Of a DNA stretch of 64,000 nucleotides, positions 16,472 through 25,179 are shown in pieces. A model generated the notes under the pieces. It was given only the letters and a program-made list of their open reading frames with translations, was not told the DNA's origin and did not search any database. Location of the stretch: assembly GCF_049808615.1 (NCBI RefSeq), contig NZ_JBNCAN010000010.1, positions 62,001-126,000 on the forward strand, written 5' to 3'. Both the position numbers and the translations under genes were made by a program. The first letter of the stretch is position 1, and each line of letters starts with the position of its first letter. Origin of the DNA: Modicisalibacter sp049808615 (GTDB lineage Bacteria; Pseudomonadota; Gammaproteobacteria; Pseudomonadales; Halomonadaceae).

Positions 16472-17185
16472 ATGAGCACGAGTCGCATCCTGGACAAGAT
16501 CCAGAAGTGCATGAGCCTCGCCAGCAGCGACAACCCGGCAGAGGCGGCTGCCGCGCTGCGTCAGGCCCAGAAGCTGATGGAGAAGCACAACCTGACCGCT
16601 TCAGACCTGTCGTTGCACACCGTCAGCGAGGCCGAGGCGCGGGGCGCGTCTCGTGCGAAGTCACTGCCAGCCTGGGTGGTCTTCCTGAGAAGCACCATCG
16701 GTGAGGTGTTCGGCGTGCAAGTCATGAATCGCTACCAGAAGCTCGGTGGCGTCTGGCAGAACTGGGCCGTCTTCGTCGGCATCGGCGAGAAACCCCAGGC
16801 GGCCCAATACTGCTATGAGGTGCTGTTCCGGCAGATCAGCGCTGACCGTAACCGCTACAGGAAGGAGCTGCACCCGCGCATGGCGCCTCGTCGGAAAAGC
16901 CGCCATTGCGACCTGTTCTGCGAGTCGTGGGTACAAGCCGTGCGCTCCAAGGTGGAGGCCATTGCGATCAGCGAGCAGGACCGCGACGTGATCGAGCGTT
17001 TCAAAGAGAAGACCTACGGCGAGCTGGAAAAAGCCGAGTGGCGCGAGCAGCCGCCAGCCAGCAGCGAACAGGAGATCCATGCGATCCGTTCGGGTCGCGA
17101 GGCTGGGGAAGCCGCACAGCTGTTCCGCGGCGTCGGAGCACAGCCGGCCCCGGCACAGATCCACCTCAAAGAGGGCGCTCTGTAG
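16472..17185 (+). CDS. DUF2786 family protein
   Basis: A 237-residue protein beginning with the DUF2786 pattern (ILDKIQKCMSLA, then NPAEAAAALRQAQKLMEKHN). A second domain has WVVFLRSTIGEVFGVQ, then VGIGEKPQAAQYCYEVLFRQI and a basic stretch around residues 130-150. The family occurs widely on plasmids and phages without a known function. AAGGAGG precedes the start. Confidence 0.88.
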   Translation: MSTSRILDKIQKCMSLASSDNPAEAAAALRQAQKLMEKHNLTASDLSLHTVSEAEARGASRAKSLPAWVVFLRSTIGEVFGVQVMNRYQKLGGVWQNWAVFVGIGEKPQAAQYCYEVLFRQISADRNRYRKELHPRMAPRRKSRHCDLFCESWVQAVRSKVEAIAISEQDRDVIERFKEKTYGELEKAEWREQPPASSEQEIHAIRSGREAGEAAQLFRGVGAQPAPAQIHLKEGAL

Positions 17186-17207
17186 AGCGCCTGGAGCAAC
17201 CGCGACC

Positions 17208-17525
17208 ATGAACGACGCTATGCAGCGACTGCGGCGGAAGCTGCGAGGAGCCAAGACACACGCGACCCGCAGCACCTACGATGATGACCTCGAGCAGCAG
17301 CAGGCCATGCTGGAGATATACCCGGTGTCGCGCTGCAACTCGTGCGGCAACGTCGCCTACCCATTGAGCTGCTACTGCACCAATCCAGGCTGCGCTGACT
17401 ACGCTCGGCGTGACCATCCGCTCCTCGGCAACGTGACCCTTGGCCACATCAACTTCCAGGGCCAGTGGCTCACGCCAGGCGAACACTTCTGCTGGATCGA
17501 CCAGCACACACCACCACAGGGATAG
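17208..17525 (+). CDS. Small protein with a zinc-ribbon-like cysteine cluster
   Basis: A 105-residue protein with a basic N-terminus and a cluster of five cysteines (CNSCGNVAYPLSCYCTNPGC, about residues 43-62) that could bind one zinc ion. It lies 22 bases after the DUF2786 gene. Function unknown. Confidence 0.65.
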   Translation: MNDAMQRLRRKLRGAKTHATRSTYDDDLEQQQAMLEIYPVSRCNSCGNVAYPLSCYCTNPGCADYARRDHPLLGNVTLGHINFQGQWLTPGEHFCWIDQHTPPQG

Positions 17526-17535
17526 GGCGCTACCT

Positions 17536-18075
17536 ATGTCACGACACGGCTTTTTCAAGGTGATGCACGACCCCACCGAGAACCAGGAAGACCTCACCGA
17601 CCTCATTGGCTACGACCTTTACGACTGGCTCAGCCATGGCGTGGTCGGCTACGACGAGCCCCTGGGGACGTTCTTCTTCAACCTCGAGGGCAGCTGGATC
17701 TTCGGGATAGAGGGGGAGGAGATACCGACCATCGGCCTGCTGCAAGCCATCCTCTCGGCGGTCTTCCGGGGCGCAGAACTGCCCTTCAACCAGGAAGGCC
17801 TGAGAACGATAGCAGAGGAGGTCGAGGGCTCGCCTGCCGTACTCTCGCCGGCAGAGGCCGCGGATCTGTCCAACAGCGTCTCGGCATCGTATCTTGAGGA
17901 GCGGGTCGCGCTGGCCAACTACTTCCGCGGTGAGCCTGAGGCCGCTACCTTGCGCAGCGATGCTGAGGACTCGGCCTCGGCCCCCGAGGCCGCGTCGGAA
18001 CCCGCTGAAGCGCCGGATAAGCCCAAGCGTGGCTTTCTGAGCAAGGCCCTACATTCCCTCTTCACGAACCGATAA
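17536..18075 (+). CDS. Hypothetical protein
   Basis: A 179-residue acidic protein. The first half seems folded (DLIGYDLYDWLSHGVVGYDE); the part from about residue 130 is Ala/Glu/Pro-rich, followed by a basic tail (KPKRGFLSKALHSLFTNR). The start at 17536 is just after the previous stop. No family was recognised. Confidence 0.65.
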   Translation: MSRHGFFKVMHDPTENQEDLTDLIGYDLYDWLSHGVVGYDEPLGTFFFNLEGSWIFGIEGEEIPTIGLLQAILSAVFRGAELPFNQEGLRTIAEEVEGSPAVLSPAEAADLSNSVSASYLEERVALANYFRGEPEAATLRSDAEDSASAPEAASEPAEAPDKPKRGFLSKALHSLFTNR

Positions 18076-18081
18076 TCCCTG

Positions 18082-18381
18082 ATGCCCAAGCCCTCCAACC
18101 TCATAGACTCCTGGCTCCACGTCGCCACCGCTGGCGGCACGCACCCCAAGTCGGAGGCTCTGGCCCAGCTCAACCGCGACCTGGGCACCAAGTACCGTCC
18201 GAACCGGCTCTATGAATGGCGGGCTGGCACCTTTCCGGTGCCGTCTCATGTGCAGGCCTACATGCTCCATGCCGCGCTCAGCTGGATCATTCAGGAGGAG
18301 GGCGGCAACGTGCCAGAGGATGACGCTGGATTCACCGACCGGGTGCTTCAGCGCATGCTCCCCCCGCCAAGGGCGAAGTAG
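18082..18381 (+). CDS. Hypothetical protein, possible HTH
   Basis: A 99-residue protein. The central segment (SEALAQLNRDLGTKYRPNRLYEWRAG) resembles a Cro/CI-like helix-turn-helix with a recognition helix around NRLYEW. It ends 17 bases before the converging umuC gene. Confidence 0.6.
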   Translation: MPKPSNLIDSWLHVATAGGTHPKSEALAQLNRDLGTKYRPNRLYEWRAGTFPVPSHVQAYMLHAALSWIIQEEGGNVPEDDAGFTDRVLQRMLPPPRAK

Positions 18382-18397
18382 CGCCTTCCGCTGCATC

Positions 18398-19675
18398 TCA
18401 GCCCATTCTCACGTTGGGCAGCTCATCCCATGAGGTCAGGAACCGCGGCGTCTGCCGTGCATGCCGCTGGCGCCAGCGCTCATCCTGACGGCGGCCCCCA
18501 AGCGTCACCGTGCCCCGGCCGAACTCGCGGTTGAGGGCATCCATCACGCCCATCACCTTCGCCGACTGCTGGCGCTCGGCTTCCGTCTGCTGTCCCTCGA
18601 GCCAATCGAGCTGCATGCCTTCACGATCCGCGAGGTCGACCATCATGACGCCTGCCTTGGCATAGAGCAGCCCTGGCCGGTAGATGGCCTCCAGGGCGCG
18701 TTGTGCCGCAGCGACGATGAGCCGGCTGTCATCGGTCGGCCGCGGTAGGGAAAGGGTCAGGCTAGGAAAGTCCTGGGGGAGGTCGCTGCGAAACCGCGGC
18801 GTCGACAGAAACACCATCACGGCCCGCGCCACGGACTGCTGGCGCCGCACCTTCTCCGCGCCAGCCTGCGCATGCGATCGAACGGCCTCGCGAAGATCCT
18901 CGAGGCGGCCGGTGGCCCCACCGAACGTGCGGCTGGTCATGATGTTCTGCCGCTTCTGGTCGATGTCGTCCAAGCGGATGACATCCTGGCCGCGCAGCTC
19001 CCATAGGGTCCGCTCGAGCACGATACCGAAGCGCCTGCGGATCTCGCTGGGATTGGCCTCGCGAAGATCCAGGGCGGTATGGATGCGCAGTCGCGCCAGC
19101 TTCTCGCCAGTCCGGCTCGCCACGCCCCACACATCCGTCACGGGCATGCGCCCCAGGTGAGCCCGGGTCGCCGGGTGGTCAGCCTCGAGAACGCAGATAC
19201 CCCCATAGGCGGGTTGCTTCTTGGCGATGCCGGTGGCCACCTTCGCCAGGGTGCGCGAGGGCGCTACGCCGATCGATACCGGGATGCCCGTGCAGCGCTG
19301 AACCTGCTGGCGCAGATCGCGGGAATGCGATTGCAGAACCTCGAGAGAAAGGCCCGACATGTCGATGAACTGCTCATCGATTGAGTACGGCTCAACGGGG
19401 CCGGTGAAGGCCTGCATGGTGGCCACCACGCGCCGTGAGCACTCCCCGAACAGCGGATAGGCCGAACTCAGCAGCACGGTCTGCCGGCGCACCTCATGAG
19501 GCAGCTGGAATACCGGCGTGCCGTTGGCCACCCCCATCGCCTTCAGCTCGTTCGACCGCGCCACGATGCAGCCATCTCCCGAGGAGAGCACCCCTACAGG
19601 CCGCCCCGCCAGCTCCGGCATGAACACTCGGAAGCAGCTGACGTAGAAGTTGTTGCAGTCGCAGTGTCCGATCAT
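18398..19675 (-). CDS. umuC: UmuC/ImpB-type Y-family DNA polymerase V subunit
   Basis: A 425-residue Y-family polymerase for translesion synthesis with UmuD'. Conserved catalytic features are HCDCNNFYVSC at the N-terminus (first Asp), PYSIDEQFID (Asp-Glu pair, about residues 98-104) and the helix-hairpin-helix region LGRMPVTDVWGVASRTGEKL. The ATG at 19675 directly overlaps the umuD stop; a GTG one codon earlier is possible. Length matches plasmid ImpB/MucB/RulB proteins (about 420). Confidence 0.95.
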   Translation of the reverse strand: MIGHCDCNNFYVSCFRVFMPELAGRPVGVLSSGDGCIVARSNELKAMGVANGTPVFQLPHEVRRQTVLLSSAYPLFGECSRRVVATMQAFTGPVEPYSIDEQFIDMSGLSLEVLQSHSRDLRQQVQRCTGIPVSIGVAPSRTLAKVATGIAKKQPAYGGICVLEADHPATRAHLGRMPVTDVWGVASRTGEKLARLRIHTALDLREANPSEIRRRFGIVLERTLWELRGQDVIRLDDIDQKRQNIMTSRTFGGATGRLEDLREAVRSHAQAGAEKVRRQQSVARAVMVFLSTPRFRSDLPQDFPSLTLSLPRPTDDSRLIVAAAQRALEAIYRPGLLYAKAGVMMVDLADREGMQLDWLEGQQTEAERQQSAKVMGVMDALNREFGRGTVTLGGRRQDERWRQRHARQTPRFLTSWDELPNVRMG

Positions 19676-20145
19676 CACCGGCCTCGGCGACGATGGGAAT
19701 GGATGTTGTGGGTGACCACGCCCCAGGTCTCACACTCCACGCCACGCAGCGCGATAGGCGGATACTCGGGATTCCCCGACAGCAACGCCGGCTGACCATG
19801 CCACCGGCCCAGCTGCTTGCAGGTCAGCTCCCCGTCGAGGGCGACCACGATGATGTCACCCGTCACAGGCGCCAGCGATCGATCAACGATAAGCAGGTCC
19901 GAGTCATGGATGCCGTGACCCACCATGCTGTCGCCCTTGGCCCGACAGAAGTAGCTGGCGCTGGGGTGAGGGATCAGGTGCTCGGTGAGGTCCAGGACAC
20001 GATCAAGCTCCGCATCCGCGTGGATGGGAAACCCGGCCCGCACCTCCCCAGCCATCAACGGCAGGGCATGGCGAGACTCACCGGCTGACTGGCCCAGGAT
20101 CTCGAGGCCCCAGGCGGTAACGTCATCATGCTGAAGGGGTGGCAT
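19675..20145 (-). CDS. umuD: UmuD/ImpA-type S24 peptidase
   Basis: A 156-residue LexA/UmuD-family protein, activated by RecA-stimulated self-cleavage. The cleavage site is Ala37-Gly38 (VRAGFP), the catalytic Ser is residue 73 (GDSMVG) and the Lys is residue 110 (CKQL). The N-terminal arm is slightly longer than in E. coli UmuD. A LexA-type box lies 13 bases upstream of the start codon, so SOS control is very likely. Confidence 0.93.
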   Translation of the reverse strand: MPPLQHDDVTAWGLEILGQSAGESRHALPLMAGEVRAGFPIHADAELDRVLDLTEHLIPHPSASYFCRAKGDSMVGHGIHDSDLLIVDRSLAPVTGDIIVVALDGELTCKQLGRWHGQPALLSGNPEYPPIALRGVECETWGVVTHNIHSHRRRGR

Positions 20146-20158
20146 GGCTCTCTCCCAA

Positions 20159-20178
20159 TACTGTACATGCGCACAGTA
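20159..20178. promoter_or_regulatory. LexA (SOS) box upstream of umuD
   Basis: TACTGTACATGCGCACAGTA matches the gammaproteobacterial LexA operator TACTGT-N8-ACAGTA exactly in both half-sites. Confidence 0.9.
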
Positions 20179-20282
20179 TCAGAGAGTCGGCGGGGATGTG
20201 GCAAGGCGACGGTGCCTGACGGGAAAGATCGATGCTCAGCACTCCCGGCCCAAGGGAAGCGCTGACGCGCAGCGCACGGGCG

Positions 20283-20747
20283 CTACAGGCGGCTATCGGG
20301 GGAGAAGTCGACCTCCCTGGCGCCATCGGCAAGCGCCTGGAAGTCGGGGTGCTCAGGGTTGAGGAGGTAGTTCGTTTCTCGGGGCGCGACAACGCTCGGA
20401 ACCGCCAGCGCCAGGCTCGACTGCCCCTCGAGCCAGTCGTCACCGATCTCGGCTGTGGAGGGTGGCGCCGGCTCAGCTCGCCAATCAGCAGGCAGCACGT
20501 CCTCGGGGAGCTGCATCAGCACCTCTTCCGGGAACGTCACCTCCAGGAGCGCGTACTCCTTCAGCAGCTGGTTGTCTTCCAGGTGAACCATCACCTCGAG
20601 CATGGCCAGCGACTCGGTGCTCGCGAGGTAAACGCAGGCCTTGCCTTTGCTGTTCCAGCGCCCGCCGTACAGTCGAGCCCCTTCACCATCAAAGGCTGTC
20701 TTGAGCCACTTCCGCTTGACGAGCCGATAGCCGCGTACCGAGGTCAT
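20283..20747 (-). CDS. RES-domain toxin
   Basis: A 154-residue RES toxin. The conserved features are an early Arg (GYRLVKRKW), Y-GGRWNSKGKACVYLAS, a Glu in LAMLEVMVHL, and the C-terminal ETNYLLNPEHPDF. RES toxins degrade NAD+ and act with Xre-type antitoxins encoded just upstream. The gene overlaps the antitoxin stop by 4 bases. The pair sits next to the replication origin, as expected for a stability module. Confidence 0.93.
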   Translation of the reverse strand: MTSVRGYRLVKRKWLKTAFDGEGARLYGGRWNSKGKACVYLASTESLAMLEVMVHLEDNQLLKEYALLEVTFPEEVLMQLPEDVLPADWRAEPAPPSTAEIGDDWLEGQSSLALAVPSVVAPRETNYLLNPEHPDFQALADGAREVDFSPDSRL

Positions 20748-21196
20748 GCAAAGACGCCGTGCTCTAGTCGACCGATCAGGTCCAGGACAGCTTCAGCGCC
20801 AGCAGTCGTTGCCACCATCTCCACCGGACGGCGACCGCCCAGCCCACGCACCGGGCTGAGGAGCCATTCCCTCGCCTTGGCCTTGTCTCCCTCGAACAGG
20901 TCCACCGCGCTCTTGTAGACCTCAGCGAAACGGTACAACCGATCGCCCTCAGCCGGCTTGAAGTAGCCAGTGTCAGCGCGGCGCTTCAAGGTTGCCGGGG
21001 GGATGACCACATACCGCGCCAGCTCCTTGCTCTCGAGCCCTGAGGTCTCGGTGAGCTTGGTGTAGACCTTGTACGAGACACCCTCACTCAGCGCCTCATG
21101 CAGCTTGGCGCCACGCGGGGGAAGGCCCAAGGCCTTCCAGAAGTCGTCCTTCCGGCGCTTCACCTTCGGCCGATACTCTTTGATCGCGGCTTCCAT
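20744..21196 (-). CDS. Xre/MbcA/ParS-family antitoxin (DUF2384)
   Basis: A 150-residue antitoxin of the RES-Xre type. The N-terminal half holds a helix-turn-helix (LARYVVIPPATLKRRADTGYF, preceded by GVSYKVYTKLTETSGL). The C-terminal half is the MbcA/ParS/Xre toxin-binding domain (EVYKSAVDLFEGDKAKAREWLLSPVRGLGGRRPVEM). The ATG at 21196 has GGAGGG upstream and lies behind a palindromic operator. It neutralises the RES toxin and probably represses the operon. Confidence 0.92.
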   Translation of the reverse strand: MEAAIKEYRPKVKRRKDDFWKALGLPPRGAKLHEALSEGVSYKVYTKLTETSGLESKELARYVVIPPATLKRRADTGYFKPAEGDRLYRFAEVYKSAVDLFEGDKAKAREWLLSPVRGLGGRRPVEMVATTAGAEAVLDLIGRLEHGVFA

Positions 21197-21215
21197 AATC
21201 CCTCCCCGTATCATT

Positions 21216-21236
21216 TGATACACCATCAGTGTATCA
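21216..21236. promoter_or_regulatory. Palindromic operator of the RES/Xre module
   Basis: TGATACAC-5-GTGTATCA is an 8-base perfect inverted repeat about 20 bases upstream of the antitoxin start, a probable autoregulation site. Confidence 0.7.
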
Positions 21237-21324
21237 GATGGCGCGAACAATGCCGCTATCCCTCCCCACCCGGAGAGAGGGCTCCAACCGATTAAGCAGG
21301 GCGCTGCTTCTCTTCACACGGGAT

Positions 21325-21844
21325 AAAGGGGGAGAAATACCTTGCTGCACCCGAGGGAGACCATCTGCACCGAGCGCCTAAAGGGGGAGAGATACCTTGT
21401 TCCGCAGTGGAAGGCCGACAGCCTATGGCCCAAAAGGGGGAGAGATACCTTGCCGTTCCGAGCAGGCCAGGCCCTTGGGTTGAAAGGGGGGGGAGAAATA
21501 CCTTGCCGCTTCAGCAACGACTAGGATCACTCAGCCCAGCAACGGGGAGAAATACCTTGCTAGGCCTCTCAGCAACCAGCGCTAACCGGGCCAAAGGGGG
21601 AGAGATACCTTGCTGGCGCTGCTGTGCGATCGTCAGCAGCTGGTTGCCTGACACCAGTGCTATTACTGGGGCAGCGAAGCAATATGTTTTTCTGTCCTTT
21701 TCCCTTTTCCTTTTCGTGTCACATAAGCGACTGTATGGAAAGGCCTATTTCTACAATACGGGGGAAGGAAACCTTGCTCCATGGGGAGGAAAACCTTGCC
21801 AACCAGGGAGGGATACCTTGCCCAAGCGGGGAGAGATGCCTTGG
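21325..21844 (+). repeat. oriV: oriV: two sets of Rep iterons flanking a pyrimidine-rich segment
   Basis: Six direct repeats of about AAAGGGGGAGARATACCTTGC start at 21325, 21380, 21433, 21486, 21540 and 21593, 53-55 bases apart (about five helical turns). After a stretch with a pyrimidine run (21681-21722) come four degenerate copies ending at 21776, 21799, 21821 and 21844, spaced 22-23 bases. This is the arrangement of an iteron origin plus Rep-binding repeats near the rep promoter. No perfect DnaA box was seen. Confidence 0.9.
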
Positions 21845-21917
21845 CAAAGGGGGAAGGGTTATGGCGCTTCCACCAATATGAGGTATTCTGCCGGGTAACG
21901 CTGAAAGGAACCCTGGC

Positions 21918-22781
21918 ATGTCATCGCTCGAACATCAGCAAGTCGTCAAGTCGAACGCCCTCGTGGAGGCGAGCTATCGGCTAACGCTTCGGGAGCAGCG
22001 CATCATCTTGGGATGTATCGCCCAAGTAGACCGATCACAGCCCATCACGGATGAGGTGCAGTACGTCATCAGCGCGGACCTCTTCTCCAAGCTGGCCAAC
22101 TGCAACATCAACGGTGCTTACAAGGAGCTGAAGCTCGCCGCCGACACCCTGTTCGAGCGCCGCTTAACGCTTTTCGAGCACCCCAACACCGGGAAGCCCC
22201 GGAAAATCACTATGCGCTGGGTCCAGTCCGTCGAGTACCTGGACGGCGCCGGGTCCGTAGCGCTGCGCTTCAGCAAGGACATATTGCCGTACCTGACAGA
22301 GCTATCAAGGCAATTCACGCGCTATGCGCTGTCGGATGTGGCCAAGGTCAATAGTCCGCATGCGGTGAGGCTTTACGAGCTACTGATGCAGTGGCGCGAG
22401 ACCGGAAAGCGCCAGGTAAGTATCGACTGGATGCGAGAGCGTCTGGGTCTCGAGGGGAAGTACCCCGTGTTCAAGGACTTTCGCCGATACGTTGTCGAGC
22501 ATGCCGTCCAGCAGATCAATGAGCACACTCCCATCACGGTATCTTGGTCTCCCCACAAGACGGGGCGAAAGGTCACGCATCTGATCTTCAGCTTCGTTTT
22601 CGACAAGCCAGCTGCTCGCCTCGAGAGCGCACCTCTGGTGTCTGCATCGCTCAAGCGCGAAGAGATGATCAAGGGAATCGCACGCAGCCTGATCGAACAG
22701 AGAGCGCACCCTGGCGAAACCTACGAGGCCTGCGCCATGCGCCTGATCGATGAGCGAAGGCGTGTCGAACGGATCAAGTAG
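21918..22781 (+). CDS. Rep_3-family plasmid replication initiator
   Basis: A 287-residue initiator with the two winged-helix domains of the Rep_3/RepE class. The first is VKSNALVEASYRLTLREQRIIL...YVISADLFSKLANC; the second contains FTRYALSDVAKVNSPHAVRLYELLMQW and LEGKYPVFKDFRRYVVEHAVQQINE. It binds the iterons just upstream, recruits the host replisome and probably represses its own promoter. Members of this family are inactive as dimers and are made monomeric by DnaK/DnaJ/GrpE in several plasmids. Confidence 0.95.
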   Translation: MSSLEHQQVVKSNALVEASYRLTLREQRIILGCIAQVDRSQPITDEVQYVISADLFSKLANCNINGAYKELKLAADTLFERRLTLFEHPNTGKPRKITMRWVQSVEYLDGAGSVALRFSKDILPYLTELSRQFTRYALSDVAKVNSPHAVRLYELLMQWRETGKRQVSIDWMRERLGLEGKYPVFKDFRRYVVEHAVQQINEHTPITVSWSPHKTGRKVTHLIFSFVFDKPAARLESAPLVSASLKREEMIKGIARSLIEQRAHPGETYEACAMRLIDERRRVERIK

Positions 22782-22862
22782 CAACCTCGAGGGGGGAGGG
22801 GGTGGCTGGCGCCGGCATGGCCACCTCCATGCTCGCCAGGCAGCAGAACAAGGAGACCATGA

Positions 22863-23141
22863 ATGAAGAAGACAGGCAGTGATCGAAAGTCGCTCAAGCC
22901 AATAGTGACCGCACTAGCGCTCGCGGGGGCGATGTTCGGCTTCGTTGGCTTCTGGCTTGGCTCAAGCCACCTTCTGCCTACAGCCTACATCGACGCCACT
23001 AAGGGTGATTATTCTCTTGCCAGTGACCTTGGGATTAACTTCATCTTGAGCGCTGGCGGCGGCGCAGCTGGGCTGGTCGCCCTCATTTTCATCGCTGCCG
23101 GTCTGTCTGCCATTCCTCAGCTACTCAAGCACCGAGGGTGA
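22863..23141 (+). CDS. Small membrane protein
   Basis: A 92-residue protein with two membrane segments (about residues 14-33 and 56-83) and a basic N-terminus. AAGGAG precedes the start. It follows rep by 80 bases and may be read from the same transcript. Function unknown. Confidence 0.65.
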   Translation: MKKTGSDRKSLKPIVTALALAGAMFGFVGFWLGSSHLLPTAYIDATKGDYSLASDLGINFILSAGGGAAGLVALIFIAAGLSAIPQLLKHRG

Positions 23142-23184
23142 GCGTCAGCGTGCTTAGCAGTCCCCTCGTTGGCCATGGGCCGGA

Positions 23185-24048
23185 TCACACGCCACTGGCA
23201 GGCGAGAGCGAATCGAGTTCTTCGCTAATAGGCCGGTGATGGCTCGCGATCCGGTTCACCAGCCGAGCACACGCCATCGCGTCGGCCGTCGCCCGGTGGG
23301 CTCTCCCTGGCCAAGGAAGATCCGCGGCGTCCATCGCATCGATGAGACTGATCGTGCCGAAATCGTTGGTCGGGCCGAACGCCTGGGCCGCCAACTCCAT
23401 GGCGCACGACCAGCGCCCTAGCTCAGCGACACTGCCTGACGGCAGGCTCTGGCTGATCAGGCGGCGGTCGAAGTCGGCGTTGAAGGCGACCACCGGACGG
23501 CCGGCGATCACCTCGAGGAGCCGTGGGGCAACCTCACTGAAGCGCGGCGCCCCGTGGAGCATGTCGCCAGACAGCCCATGGACAGCTTGCGCCTCCTCCG
23601 AGACCTCAATGCGAGGGTTGACCAGGGTGTGGAGCAGCACGCGCTCATATCGATTGCACACGGCGATTTCGACCACCTCATCATCGGCCGTCAGCCCGGT
23701 AGTCTCGACATCCAGGAACACAGGGTCTTGCGCCAGCAGGCGATCAGCACGCACAGAGGCCTTCATCAGGTAGGAGGTCAGGCGTGACTGGAGCGCCAGC
23801 CGGCGAGCAGCCACCTTCTGTGCCGGTGACTGACGCTTAGGCGCTGCCCGCATGGGCACACAGTCCGCCGCCCGGTAGACATGGGAATGCCCACCATACT
23901 GGTTGCGGTACACCGCGACCGGCGTGGCGTCCCGGGCGGGCTTGAGGCGTAGCTCGTTCTTCAGTCGTGCCTTGGTCGCACAGAACCCATTACGGATGGC
24001 CGCCTCGCGAGCGGCCTCCAGGGCGGCAGGGGAGGTGTCGTCTGCCAT
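23185..24048 (-). CDS. DEDDh 3'-5' exonuclease (DnaQ-like)
   Basis: A 287-residue protein with an N-terminal extension of about 105 residues and a DnaQ-type exonuclease domain. Exo I is FLDVETTGL (Asp, Glu), Exo II is FNADFDRRL (Asp), and Exo III is HRATADAMA (His, Asp). The domain could act in proofreading or in trimming DNA ends. It lies 12 bases downstream of the DnaJ-GrpE fusion on the same strand. Confidence 0.9.
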   Translation of the reverse strand: MADDTSPAALEAAREAAIRNGFCATKARLKNELRLKPARDATPVAVYRNQYGGHSHVYRAADCVPMRAAPKRQSPAQKVAARRLALQSRLTSYLMKASVRADRLLAQDPVFLDVETTGLTADDEVVEIAVCNRYERVLLHTLVNPRIEVSEEAQAVHGLSGDMLHGAPRFSEVAPRLLEVIAGRPVVAFNADFDRRLISQSLPSGSVAELGRWSCAMELAAQAFGPTNDFGTISLIDAMDAADLPWPGRAHRATADAMACARLVNRIASHHRPISEELDSLSPASGV

Positions 24049-24060
24049 CGTCGTGCCCCC

Positions 24061-25179
24061 TTAACCACTTACCTTGACGAGGGGAGGGCGAAGAAGGCGC
24101 CCGGCATAGGTATACCCGGTCTGGAGCACTTCGGTCACGATCCCCTTCCCGAGGCCAGTGCTGTGGTCGATACCGACCGCCTCGTGACGCTCAGGGTCAA
24201 ACCGCTGGCGCTCAGCCTGGATCACTTCAACTCCATGCTGGGCCAGGGCGTCCCGCTGCATCTGGATGATCATCTCGAGCCCTTGCCGGTGGGCTGCATC
24301 TTCCGGCCCCGTCATGCTGCTGACCGCCTTCTCGAGCCCATCAATCGCTGGCAGCAGGTCAGTCGTCAGGGCCTTGATCGTTTCGTCTCGTGCCTGGCGG
24401 ACCTCTTTCTCGCGATCGGCCTCAAGCGCCTGGATCTTCTCGGCTGCCTGCTTCTCCAGGTCGCTACCTACCAGCTCGATGTCATACCGGATGTCGCCTC
24501 GCTTGGCATCACCACGAACGTACCCACCACGACCCCGGAAATAGAGCGGCCGTCCTGGCGTGTAGCCCTCGATGAAAGGGTAGTGCTCATGGCCTTTGAG
24601 GGTGGGATAGGCCACCTCTACCTCGGCCGGAAACACCATGGCCAGGTAGGGCACCTCCACCACGGCGCTCAGATGCTTGCCTTCCACCTTCAGGTGAGGT
24701 GGATGCTCCACCTCGACCTCAATGTAAAGGTCGCCGGCCTCCCCGCCATTCAGCCCTTCACTGCCTTGCCCCTGGACCTTGACGGGGAACTTTGTGGTGT
24801 CGATGAAGCGGGGCTTCAGAGCGACCCGGATGCGCTCCCGCTTCTCGACCAGGCCTTGGCCGTCACAGGACAGGCAGTGCTCCTCAGAGTAGGGCATGAA
24901 GCCTTGGACTCCCGTTCCCCCGCAGCCTTCGCACGAAGGGTCACCGGCCATGGGAGCCGATTGGGAGAGGTAAGGGGCTCGGCACACCCGGCAGATAGCC
25001 TTGACGCACGACTGGCATCGGACTCTGCGGCGGTAGTCGACTCGAATGAGGTTGTGCTCGGCGACCGACCGGAGCGAAGCCGCTTTGGTGATCCGAACAT
25101 CCTTGCCTGGGACCGGCTGCGCGTGGCCCTTCAGGCATTCATTGAATGCAATCTCAGACACGTCATCCTCCTGGCTCAA
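24061..25179 (-). CDS. Chimeric co-chaperone: DnaJ zinc finger and C-terminal domains fused to GrpE, no J domain
   Basis: A 372-residue protein. Four CxxC pairs (residues 55-58, 63-66, 83-86, 102-105) match the DnaJ zinc finger; the last two keep CxxCxGxG. Residues about 115-240 form the DnaJ C-terminal substrate-binding domain (GDLYIEVEVEHPPHLKVEG, EVAYPTLKG). From about 245 a coiled coil leads into a GrpE head (LAQHGVEVIQ, FDPERHEAVG, VLQTGYTYAGRLLRPPLVKV). The J domain with its HPD motif is missing. By homology the GrpE part should exchange nucleotide on DnaK while the DnaJ part holds substrate. The fusion lies 1.3 kb downstream of rep, whose family needs DnaK chaperones. Confidence 0.9.
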   Translation of the reverse strand: MSQEDDVSEIAFNECLKGHAQPVPGKDVRITKAASLRSVAEHNLIRVDYRRRVRCQSCVKAICRVCRAPYLSQSAPMAGDPSCEGCGGTGVQGFMPYSEEHCLSCDGQGLVEKRERIRVALKPRFIDTTKFPVKVQGQGSEGLNGGEAGDLYIEVEVEHPPHLKVEGKHLSAVVEVPYLAMVFPAEVEVAYPTLKGHEHYPFIEGYTPGRPLYFRGRGGYVRGDAKRGDIRYDIELVGSDLEKQAAEKIQALEADREKEVRQARDETIKALTTDLLPAIDGLEKAVSSMTGPEDAAHRQGLEMIIQMQRDALAQHGVEVIQAERQRFDPERHEAVGIDHSTGLGKGIVTEVLQTGYTYAGRLLRPPLVKVSG

